From positions 13,652,501 to 13,716,500 of the forward strand of contig OX463820.1 in assembly GCA_949825045.1 (NCBI GenBank): DNA of 64,000 bases. The letters are read 5' to 3'. Shown piece after piece: positions 9,018-18,537 of this stretch (within the stretch, counting starts at the first letter, position 1; each line of letters begins with the position of its first letter). The notes beneath the pieces were generated by a model that was given only the letters and a program-made list of their open reading frames with translations, made no database searches and was not told where the DNA came from. The stretch comes from Argyresthia goedartella (taxonomy: Eukaryota; Arthropoda; Insecta; Lepidoptera; Argyresthiidae). The translations under genes and the position numbers were made by a program.

Positions 9018-12000
9018 TGGATACCACACCCGGTAGGATTAAACCTAGTGCATTGAGATTGGCCTTTTTTAACGCTGATGGCTTGAAGAGACAAAGTGAC
9101 TTAGTATCCGCCTTCCTATCAGACCACCAAATTGACATTCTCCTTGTACAGGAGACTTTCCTTAAACCCCAACACAGAAACCCCAACATTTCTAATTATA
9201 AATTGATTAGAAATGATCGCACTAATGGAATTCGTGGGGGCACGGCAATCTATTATCGGAGAAGCCTGCACGTCTCCCCGTGTGACTGTCCACCGCTTCA
9301 AAACATAGAAGCCTCAGTTTGCCGAATAGCAATGAAGGGTCATCAAACTATTACTATCGCCTCATGCTACCAAAGACAGGGCTCAACAGACAGTCTTAGG
9401 CAACTCAAGGAGTCTGACATCTCCTCCCTTCTTAGTTTGGGTGATTCCGTCATCATTGCGGGTGACCTCAATAGCAAACATGTCGATTGGAACTGTAGAG
9501 TGACAAACTCAAACGGTCCTCTCTTAAAGAAAGCCACCGAGAAATTTGCTATTGAACTACTAGCCCCAATGACTCCTACGCACTTTCCTAAGAACAACCC
9601 GGACTCGGAAGGTGACATCCTCGATATTATGCTTCTTAAAAACATTCTTCTCCCAATAAGAGGGATAGAAGTATTCCATGAACTGATATCCGACCATCGC
9701 CCCGTGATATCGACAGGGCTCAACAGACAGTCTTAGGCAACTCAAGGAGTCTGACATCTCCTCCCTTCTTAGTTTGGGTGATTCCGTCATCATTGCGGGT
9801 GACCTCAATAGCAAACATGTCGATTGGAACTGTAGAGTGACAAACTCAAACGGTCCTCTCTTAAAGAAAGCCACCGAGAAATTTGCTATTGAACTACTAG
9901 CCCCAATGACTCCTACGCACTTTCCTAAGAACAACCCGGACTCGGAAGGTGACATCCTCGATATTATGCTTCTTAAAAACATTCTTCTCCCAATAAGAGG
10001 GATAGAAGTATTCCATGAACTGATATCCGACCATCGCCCCGTGATATCTATACTTGGTGATATTGAACCCCGCCCGCCCGCCATAAAATCCACCATAGAC
10101 TGGACTTTGCTCCACAACACATTTAAGAGAAACTCCCCCTCCGAAGAATTAGAAAGAATCCCACAAGTCATCGATTCTCAATCTGATGTTAACATAGCTA
10201 TAGAGTCGCTGACTTCGCACATCCAGAAGTCAATTCAAGCCTGTACTAAGCCGGTAAACTCATCTGGTGATAGTAGGTGGAGATTACCTGAGGATATACG
10301 CGACCTCATCCGTGAGATGCGCGCTGCCACCAGAGCCTATGATAATTTCCCGAGCACTGACAACAAAATCGCAATGCGTCGTTCCCAGCAATTAGTTAAA
10401 ACTGCCATCAAAAATCACAAATCCCAGAGATGGGATCAACTTCTGGTAGAGCTCACCCCAGATCATCAGGCTTACTGGAGGTTAGCGCGCACTCTCAAAT
10501 CGGACGCGGTCGTGGATATCCCAGCCCTCTCCAAACCCGACAAATCACTAGCTTTCGAGGATGCTGACAAGGCTGAGTGTCTGGCTGACAGTTTAGAGGG
10601 TCAATGTTCATTGTCAAATGAACCTTTTGACCAATCCCACGCAGACCTGGTGGACTCTGAAGTAGTCAGACGCTCATCACTTCCCCCTCAAGATACTATC
10701 GAGCTAGTTAACATCGATGAGGTCAATCTTATTATCAAGGAGCTTCACTCCAATAAAGCCCCTGGCTCTGACGGAATTGCTAACCGGGTTCTTAAGAACC
10801 TCTCCTACCCCCTTCTAGTCCTATTGGTGACCATTCTAAATTCCGCCATTGCCACCTGTATGTTCCCGGATGCATGGAAGGAAGCTGATGTGATAGGAAT
10901 TCATAAACCGGGTAAAGATAGATCGATACCAACCAGTTACCGCCCTATCAGTCTCCTTAAATCCTTTGGCAAGATCTATGAGAAGGTGTTAAACAGACGA
11001 CTGAAGGCAATAGCCTTCGGTAGAGGCCTCGTTCCAGACGAGCAGTTCGGTTTTAGAAACGGCCATTCCTGTGTCCACCAGGTACACAGGATCACCGAAT
11101 TTATTTTGAACGGTTTCAACCAAAAGAAGCCGAAAGGAACGGGTGCCTTATTTTTCGATGTGGCTAAAGCGTTTGACAAGGTTTGGCACAACGGCCTGAT
11201 TTACAAGCTGTACAACTTGAATTTCCCTGACAGACTAGTTCTTATTATCAGAGACTTTCTCTCTAATAGGAACTTTAGGTATAGAGTGGAAGGCACTCAC
11301 TCTAGACCTCATCCAATAAAGGCGGGAGTCCCACAAGGCTCTGTGCTCTCGCCTCTCCTATTCTCACTCTTCACTAGTGACATCCCCAAACATCACAACG
11401 TACAGCTTGCCCTCTTCGCCGATGACACAGCTCTCTATTACTCTGGTAGGAATAGAGAAATAGTCATTAAAAGGCTCCAAATAGCCGCCACTCTCTTGGG
11501 CGATTGGTTCAAGAAGTGGCGGATTGAACTCAACCCAGAAAAAAGCCAGGCTATATTCTTCTCCCGCTTCACACCACTCAGTGAGTGGTCTCGTTTACCA
11601 CAAATCTCCCTGTTTGGTCGGGCTATTCCATGGACTCGCCAAGTGAAATACCTTGGAGTGACACTGGATAGCCGTCTCACCTTCGGACCGCACATAAGAA
11701 TTGTGAGGAATAAAGCCAAATTCGTTTTAAGCCGGCTTAACCCGCTTATTCAATCCAAGAGCAAACTCTCCTTACGCAATAAGCTAAGATTGTACTTAGC
11801 TTGCGTCCGTCCTATTTTTACATATGCTAGTGTGGTGTTTGCGCACGTGGCCAAAACCCACCTAGATACTCTCCAAATCCTCCAAAATAAATTTCTTCGT
11901 CGAGCCACGGGTGCCCCGTGGTTTGTGCGAAATTATGATCTCCACAAAGACCTGAAAGTGCCTACCATCCGCGACTTCATTAAGAAAGCTTCTACTCGAT

Positions 12001-12344
12001 ACTTCGATTGAGCTATTCACCACTCCAATCCCCTTATCCGCTTTGCGGCTGACTACGCCGCATCTCCCGAGGCCACCCAACCGAGACGTCGTCCCCGAAA
12101 CATTCTCTCAGACCCTGTAGACGCCATTACGGCGCAATTAAATTTACAAGTACCCCCGGACACAGACAACCCCGACCCGACTATACCCACCCGTCCATTG
12201 TACATCCACCGCCCGCGCACGCGCAGGCGGAGGCGGCAACTTAAATCACTCACACCAGACACTGCTCAAGCCGCAGACGCCCCACATGACGCCGTACACT
12301 CTACGCCGGCACAAGACACACAGAGACGCAGCGACACACCTTAG
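9017..12344 (+). pseudogene. Jockey-type ORF2: endonuclease and reverse transcriptase
   Basis: ATG at 9017 overlaps the ORF1 stop. The AP-like endonuclease has FFNADGL, LVQET, GGTAIYYR and GDLNSKHVDWNC, with the terminal SDHRPV near 9685. A direct duplication of 337 bp (9375-9711 repeated at 9712-10048) shifts the frame, so translation stops soon after 9711; the frame reopens in the second copy. The RT has NKAPGSDGI, YRPISLL, FFDVAKAFDKV, GVPQGSVLSP and the catalytic FADD at 11415-11426. A TGA at 12009-12011 cuts the frame, which otherwise runs open to TAG at 12342-12344 with a basic Pro-rich tail. Confidence 0.9.
9375..10048 (+). repeat. 337-bp tandem duplication in endonuclease
   Basis: 9375-9711 and 9712-10048 are direct, essentially identical copies with no spacer. 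The unit is not a multiple of three, so it breaks ORF2. Identity of the copies implies the duplication is recent, later than or close to insertion. Confidence 0.95.
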
Positions 12345-12536
12345 TTGTGCCCGGCTGCCAAGTTCACTTCATTCACCACAACCCTCCCAGGTTGGGTCTC
12401 TCCCCCGGTAGGGCACGCACTCACGTGTGAATAAACTATTTGAGGCGGGGACTACCTGTCCCGCCCACTCCCAAGGCAAAGTTTTGAAGGACAAAGAGTC
12501 TAAAAACGACAAGATCAAGCCAAAAAAAAAAAAAAA

Positions 12537-12866
12537 GCGCTCCTCACTCTGTTTTGCGCCGGCGGACAATGCAAATAGTATGTTTAGGTCTAGAAAATAA
12601 GTAAGTAAACGAATGTATACTGTTTTGTACATGTAAAATGTAAGTTTGACATGAAAATAAAGAGATTTGAGTCCAGGGGAAGAGTGCGGGGTGAGGGGGG
12701 GTGGTCGCTCGAGAAATCGTATATAAGAGACGCCGATTCGGCCCGGGATCATTCCGGATCCAGCACTCAAGAGGAAAAGTCATCAAGAGAAAGAAGACTC
12801 TCTGCGACCACCAGGCCTCTCTACCCCACCCTCCAGCCTGGCTCAACAGTGAAGAATTATCGGCAT
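12537..12866 (+). repeat. 3' LTR of BEL element 1, middle segment
   Basis: Continues the LTR after the Jockey element and matches 811-1005 and 1411-1523 of the 5' LTR. It lacks the 1006-1410 insertion, having about 12 nt there instead. It ends in GGCAT (12862-12866), repeated at 17567-17571 across the CR1-like insertion. Confidence 0.9.
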
Positions 12867-12875
12867 ATATAATAA

Positions 12876-13901
12876 AATAAAATATATTGTAAAAATGTAA
12901 ATTGTAGCAAGGAACGTGTCGAATTAATTAAGGAAATCGATGATTGTAGATTATGTTTGGAAAAAACTACAGAAAAGTATGAATGTGACACACGACGACT
13001 CCAGTCAGATATGCATATTTTAAACTCATCATTACAAAGTATTACACGTAAATATGAGTCAGCACAATACGAAATTAAGGAACATGTGTCGGCTATGAAT
13101 AGTTTGTTGGAGACGTGTAAGTATAATTATGACACTTTCATATCTTTGACCGACAATCACATCTGTGATTGTAAACAAGTTCCAGCGGACTCTTCCGTGC
13201 CGACCGTGTGTCCCGCCGAGCAGCCGGCCGAACAGCTGATACTGACCCAGGCGCCGCCGTCAGTCGACTTGAGTACTAATAGTGTTATCAATAACGCCTC
13301 CTTCTCTCGGACAAAGGATAGGTATATAATGTACAGCGATGAACTTGGAAAAAATATGGGTTTACAACTTAGTCAGCGCGTGGGCCAGGCAATATTAAAT
13401 AACTGTATGCCTGGCGCCACATATTCACAAATATTAAATAAAGTGTTGTCATCGCAGTTTTTAGAACCAACCACCCTAATTATTTTAATTGGTAGAAGGG
13501 AAAATGTATCTAAAAAAATAATTACTAAATACTTTTCCAAATTAAATTCTTTACAAAATGTAGATAGAATAATCTTGTTTGCGTTTCCCTTCAGCCAATC
13601 TTTGTCACAACATGAAAATCATATAAGACATGATTATAATACATTTAAACACACATTGACATGTCGTCATACTGAAAAATTTCATTTCATAGACACCAAT
13701 ATTTGTATTGGAAAATATTTTTATTTGACTAAGGATAGGTATTACCTATCTAGGTTTTATACAAAACAGAAAGCACAGTCACCATCTTATTTTATTTTGA
13801 ACTCAGTCAAGTTTTTGACTAATGAAACGCCTGCTTCTATTGAGCAGTGTAATAATAATGACATGTACTCCTTGGAATTTGTTCCAAGCTCTTTAAATTA
13901 A
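12876..13901 (+). pseudogene. CR1-like ORF1 with SGNH esterase-like domain, 5'-truncated
   Basis: The frame is open from 12876, just inside the element, with no ATG at its start. Residues up to about 13160 include two Cys (CRLCLEK) and heptad-like coiled-coil sequence. From about 13320 the domain YIMYSDELGKNMG...LILIGRRE...FIDTN is similar to the SGNH/GDSL esterase modules known in CR1-group ORF1. The nucleophile block reads YSDELG, as in related ORF1 esterases (SDS.G). An N-terminal PHD or zinc finger expected for the family is missing, which fits 5' truncation. Confidence 0.65.
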
Positions 13902-14008
13902 CCCATAGGACAACAGAGAGTAACTCTGGCAGTAATATTAATATTTGTATAAATATACCTTCATCTTGCCCATTAAATCAAGTTACTAGTAATGAAAAAT
14001 GTAAAAGT

Positions 14009-17000
14009 AAGAATATTTTAAAAGTGGTTCATCAAAATATACAGGGCATGTTAAGTAAAGAACTGGAAATTGAGTTATTCATGAACTGTAATAATATTGA
14101 TATTTTATGTATAACAGAGCACTTTTTAAAGAGTTCATTTGAGGATGTTTCACCACTTCATCCAGGTTGTCCAGAAAAATACAGAGGTAGTGTCACATCC
14201 ACTGATAGCATGCAGGAATAGAACCATCCTTCGTGGGACCTGCATTTCTCCACGTATGAAGAAATTTTATGGATTACTTATAAAATTCAAACTCTTGACT
14301 GACAGACTCACCGACTCGACTCACTGGCTGACTGATATAGCAACGCATAGCCGCGGGTACTAGAGACTTCAAACTTTATGCAGTGGTTATAAGCGTATAT
14401 ATGTCGAAGCTATTTCGTAGAATTTGAATATTTCATGAAATAGCCAACCATGGATTGACTATATCATGAAATGGTCAACCATTGACCTTGGATGACCTTT
14501 CATGATATAGTCAATTATTTTATGAAATGATCCGAAAGGGTTGACTTCCATGAAAACATATCTTTTTAAAAGCAATTTGTATGAAGTACTTCGTGTTTTT
14601 TTGTGTATATACATGTCATCAGTTCATGTTCAACTTTAATAACCACCACGTTGCTAGTTCGTTCAACAGAAAAACAGCTGATCGCGGTGGCTCCTTAATA
14701 CTTGTAAATAATAGTTTTAAATATAAGGAACGAGTTGACATAGTGAGCCTGTCTGTTGAGCGTACCATGGAAATAGCCTATATTGAACTTGAACAACTTA
14801 TTGTAATGAGCGTATACAGACCACCAGATTCATCCTTTGATTTATTCGAAAAGAAAATGGATGAAGTGTTGATTAAAATCAGCGATAAAAACAATTTTTT
14901 TATAATTTGTGGTGATTTTAATGTTAATCTGTTAGAGGATAATAATATTTGTACTAGATTAAAATCTTTATTTTTATGTCACAACATGAACTATCTGTTT
15001 TTGGAGCCTACTAGAATTACTGCAACATCTGCTACCTGCATTGACAATATATTTACTAAAATTTCGCCCATTTTCAAATCGGTCATCAATAAATTAACCT
15101 CTGATCACTCTGGTCAGATAGGTATATTCAATATTAAAATAAAAAAGGACCAAAAAGAGGATATTACATGTGTGTCCGTTAGTGACACTCGGCTTGAACA
15201 CTACAGGAATAATATTTTAGATAAACTATGGGAAATACCATACAGTGACGATCCAAATTTGTTGTACAACTCAGTATTTAACCTTGTCAAAAATGAATAT
15301 GATACGGTATTTAAACCAAAAACTATAAAAGTTAATAACAAAGCTTTGTTTAGTGATTGGGCGACAGTTGGAATTCATAGGAGCAGACAAAGATTATATG
15401 AACTCTATGAAGAGAAATCATATAACAAAAATACGGCCTTTCTAGATTATGTTCGTAGTTATTCAAAAATGTTTAAACGCGTTTGTGCCGTAGCTAAATC
15501 TAATTTAATTAAAAACAAAATTGAATCTAGTAGCAATGTAATGAAAACGACTTGGCAAATTATAAACAGAGAGACTGGAAAGGCCAAAGCTACACATAAT
15601 AACTTCAAGCTTAAGATAGATAATCAATTGCTAAGTACAGACCTAGAAGTAGCAAAAGCTTTCGAAAATTTCTTTACGGACATTCCAGTTTCAACAACCA
15701 AGTCTTTAAATTCATCTCCCGCTGCTGCTGAATCTATACTTAAACAAAACTTTGATGATTGTAAAACAGATTTTAAATTTAGGCACGTAAATAATGAAGA
15801 CATTGTAAAAGCGTTTAAATCCCTGGAAATGAAAAAGACAGCTGACGCCCATAGTCTATCAGTAAAAATTATTAGTTCCATTGTAGATTGTATTGCACCT
15901 CACCTTTGTTGTATATTTAATCAATGTATAGATAATGGTGTGTTTCCTGACTTGATGAAACTAAGTAAAGTTATACCTTTATTCAAAGCTGGTAGTACAT
16001 CAGACCCCACCAATTTTAGACCCATATCGATACTACCAACGCTTAGCAAAATATTTGAAAAACTCATACTTAATCAATTGCAAAGTCATTTTTATCGCAA
16101 TAATTTAATTCATATTGCTCAGTTTGGTTTCACAAAGGGTCGTTCAACAGCCGATGCAGGTGTTGAACTAATCGACAATATTTTTGATGCCTGGGAAGAC
16201 GCAATGGATGCAATAGGTGTCTTCTGCGATCTATCCAAGGCTTTTGATTGCGTCCATCATGACACTCTTGTCAGGAAGTTACGCCATTATGGTGTAAAAG
16301 ATCAGGCACTTGGCCTTCTGGAGTCATATCTAACAGATAGGGTTCAGATGGTCGATGTTAATGGGAAAAGATCACCTGGGTCTTCAATAAGTATGGGCGT
16401 ACCGCAAGGTTCAATTCTTGTTCCTTTCTTGTTTTTAGTATATATTAATGATTTACCTTACCTTGTTAAAGCAAAACATGGGTTAGTATTGTTTGCCGAT
16501 GATACTTCTTTGATATTTAAAGTTAAAAGACAGCAATCAAATTATGACGAGGTAAACAATGCTATCTCTAGTATAGTGAACTGGTTTACTGTTAACAATT
16601 TATTACTTAATGAAAAGAAAACTAAATGTATTAAATTCGTGTTACCCAATGTGAACCCGGTAACTACAGACATATTTATAAAAGGACAGAGATTGGACCT
16701 TGTGCAGTCGACTGTCTTTTTGGGCATTACTTTAGACGCCAAACTACAATGGGATCCTCATATAAATAAATTGTCGAACAGACTGAGTTCGGCAGCGTTC
16801 GCAGTTAAAAAAAATAAAACTCTTACCGACGTAGACACTGCTAGACTAGTCTACTTTAGTTACTTTCATAGTCTAATGACCTATGGTATTTTATTGTGGG
16901 GTCACGCTGCGAATGCTAATAGTATATTTATTCTGCAGAAACGGGCTGTTCGTGCAATTTATAGATTAGGGCCTAGAGTGTCACTGAGGGAAAAGTTTAA

Positions 17001-17325
17001 AGAAATCAATATTCTGACATTTGTGTCTCAATATATCTATGACAATCTTGTGTATGTAAAAAGAAATATAACTAATTTTCAGAAGTACAGTGATATACAC
17101 AATTTTAATACTAGAAATAAAGACAAGTTGGTTACTTATGTAAGCCGACTACATAAAATTAGTAATTCTTTTAAAGGCAATTGTATACGCTATTACAATA
17201 AGGTCCCTACTGATATTAAAAACTTACCTTTAGACAAGTTTAAAATAATAATAAAACAGAAATTGTGTAAAAAAGGTTACTATAGGAAATCTGATTACTT
17301 AGAGGACAGATGTCTATGGGTATAG
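14009..17325 (+). pseudogene. CR1-like ORF2: endonuclease and RT, split by insertion
   Basis: The endonuclease starts at about 14020 (VVHQNIQGM, LCITEHFLK), is interrupted at about 14140-14630, and resumes as NFNNHHVASSFNR then GGSLILVNN. Next come VMSVYRPPDS, CGDFNVNLL, TRITATSATCIDN and SDHSGQ. The RT follows without a stop: FRPISILPTLSKIFEKL, FGFTKGRSTADAG, FCDLSKAFDCVHHD, GVPQGSILVP and catalytic FADD at 16492-16503, then the thumb to TAG near 17325. From about 14630 to 17325 the frame is fully open. Fragments of the same family lie at 48028-48145 and 53307-56235. Confidence 0.9.
14140..14630. mobile_element. Composite insertion in CR1-like endonuclease
   Basis: About 490 bp of non-coding sequence separates two endonuclease halves. 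It contains a GACTGAC-rich stretch with ACGCATAGCC (about 14295-14352), and from 14397 an ATATATGTCG...TTTCATGAAATAGCCAACC motif with several inverted and direct versions of TCATGAAATGGTCAA. The latter closely resembles the end of the inverted-repeat element at 42362-42685, so it belongs to the same MITE family. Exact boundaries and target duplication were not resolved. Confidence 0.6.
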
Positions 17326-17566
17326 ATTGTTTGAGTAACAGGCTGTTTCGATATATAATTAGCATTCATTTTGTAATTTGACAATATTTTATTTAAAAAA
17401 GGAAACGCAAAAGATGCGACGACTGTGGAGTTTCTTCGGTGAGCTCTTCTCCACAGATTCCGCCATTGTGTTAGTGAACTCACCCAAAAAAATGTAATGA
17501 CGGATCTAAGTGATGTAACAACACCTATGGAAATAAATGATTTTTGATTTGATTTGATTTGATTTT

Positions 17567-17617
17567 GGCATCTTTTATTTGAGAAGAGAAAAACCCTACT
17601 ACAGTCCACGCTCCACA
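17567..17617 (+). repeat. 3' LTR of BEL element 1, right segment
   Basis: Matches 1530-1580 of the 5' LTR and ends CTCCACA. It is followed by TTTAC (17618-17622), the right copy of the target duplication. Confidence 0.9.
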
Positions 17618-17622
17618 TTTAC

Positions 17623-17922
17623 AGTTACCACTTTTTATTACTGTCAGTCATCGAACGAAATCAACGAAAAACCCTTCCATTCCGAAATTATAATTTTGTT
17701 TCGCAGTTGGTATCCAGATAGCGCATTTCAATATTAAAATGGCTCTATATTTTTTGGGAGGGTGAGTTTTTTTACTTTTTTTTTGTTGATGAATTTCGAT
17801 GTTCTTCAATACATATCGTTATGCGCACTTTATGAATATTTATACTGTATATAAGTAAATATTATTTTCCGCCTTCTAACCACAAAATAGCACCTTCGCC
17901 GCTTGATTTTGGGTTCACAGGC
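17623..17922. other. Spacer between the two BEL elements
   Basis: 300 bp of AT-rich sequence with no ORF or repeat that I recognise. Its last five bases, CAGGC (17918-17922), are the left target duplication of BEL element 2. Confidence 0.6.
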
Positions 17923-18506
17923 TGTTTAATTTCCCACGCCTACCGAACGGCGTGGAATCCGAAGGGGGTGTGCCTTTGCCCGCACGTGAGAGAAAAGAAT
18001 TGAATCATTTGTTACTGACCTTGTCCCCGTAGACAGGAGATCGTGGTAGCTCGATTCGAGACAGGAATGCGGGAGAGGAGACAGTTTTGGGATAGGATAT
18101 GGGACCGAACCAGTATCGTCGCTGCCTGGCGCTGCCGACGGCGTGCTGTCTGCCGTCACGTGGAATCGCCGTCCGATTCGACGATGTCCTTCACAACACA
18201 AATCACTTGACCGCTGACGCGAATCTACTTATTTCCCGACGATGTGGTAGATTTACACTCCGACCAGGCCCGATGCCTGTATTTAGTAATTGGTACACCG
18301 AAATACCATCAATGCCACGGTGCCCGAGCAGCCATGTTGTTCTCCCGATGAGACAAGACAAAGAGTAAAGATAACCTCCAATTTTACATCTCGTTCCGGT
18401 ACGAGTGACAGCTGCTAGTTCCGTTTTCGCTAGTGATGTCTCGATTACTCGCGATCGATTCGCGCAACAAAAAACCGGTGCGTTTCCGAAGCATAAATAT
18501 TAAACA
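17923..18506 (-). repeat. 3' LTR of BEL element 2
   Basis: 584 bp, nearly identical to 24913-25508. On the + strand it begins TGTTTAATTTCC and ends ATATTAAACA. Confidence 0.95.
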
Positions 18507-18520
18507 GTCACCCGCCCGGA
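18507..18520 (-). promoter_or_regulatory. Possible polypurine tract of BEL element 2
   Basis: On the - strand CCGGGCGGGTGAC directly precedes the 3' LTR. It is G-rich but interrupted by pyrimidines, so the call is tentative. Confidence 0.35.
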
Positions 18521-18537
18521 CAGGCCCGAACCTGTCC

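Larger units (their letters stand above)
7005..12536 (+). mobile_element. Jockey-type non-LTR retrotransposon in 3' LTR
   Basis: A 5.5-kb poly-A element flanked by a perfect 11-bp target duplication (GCGCTCCTCAC at 6994-7004 and 12537-12547). It appears near full length: a GC-rich 5' UTR (7005-7338), ORF1 with zinc knuckles, ORF2 with endonuclease and RT, a 3' UTR (12345-12521) with AATAAA at 12430-12435, and an A run to 12536. It is inactive because ORF1 has a frameshift, ORF2 has a 337-bp tandem duplication in the endonuclease, and there is a late nonsense codon. The clean duplication and tail suggest fairly recent integration. Confidence 0.9.
12867..17566 (+). mobile_element. CR1/Daphne-like non-LTR retrotransposon in 3' LTR
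   Basis: Flanked by GGCAT (12862-12866 and 17567-17571) and inserted into the LTR. It encodes an ORF1 with an esterase-like domain and an ORF2 with endonuclease and RT, and ends in AATAAA plus a GATTT-type short repeat instead of poly-A, as CR1-group elements do. It seems 5'-truncated, because ORF1 is already open near the junction and no 5' UTR is visible. A composite insertion at about 14140-14630 splits the endonuclease. The RT part is a long uninterrupted frame. Confidence 0.85.
124..17617 (+). mobile_element. BEL/Pao LTR retrotransposon, decayed, with nested insertions
   Basis: An LTR retrotransposon bounded by TG...CA termini and flanked by a 5-bp target duplication, TTTAC at 119-123 and 17618-17622. 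The element itself is the 5' LTR (124-1580), the internal region (1581-6500) and a 3' LTR now split into 6501-7004, 12537-12866 and 17567-17617. Domain order is gag, CCHC knuckle, aspartic protease, RT, H2C2 zinc site, integrase, C-terminal domain; this order and the 5-bp duplication are typical of BEL/Pao. The two LTRs differ by roughly ten substitutions over about 1 kb of shared sequence (counted by eye), so insertion was not very ancient. The 17.5-kb span is due to at least four later insertions. Confidence 0.9.

Noticed and set aside
14581..14630. ATG at 14581 as the true start of the CR1-like ORF2
   Set aside because: It lies in the inserted non-coding block; endonuclease sequence upstream (14024-14135) shows that ORF2 began earlier.
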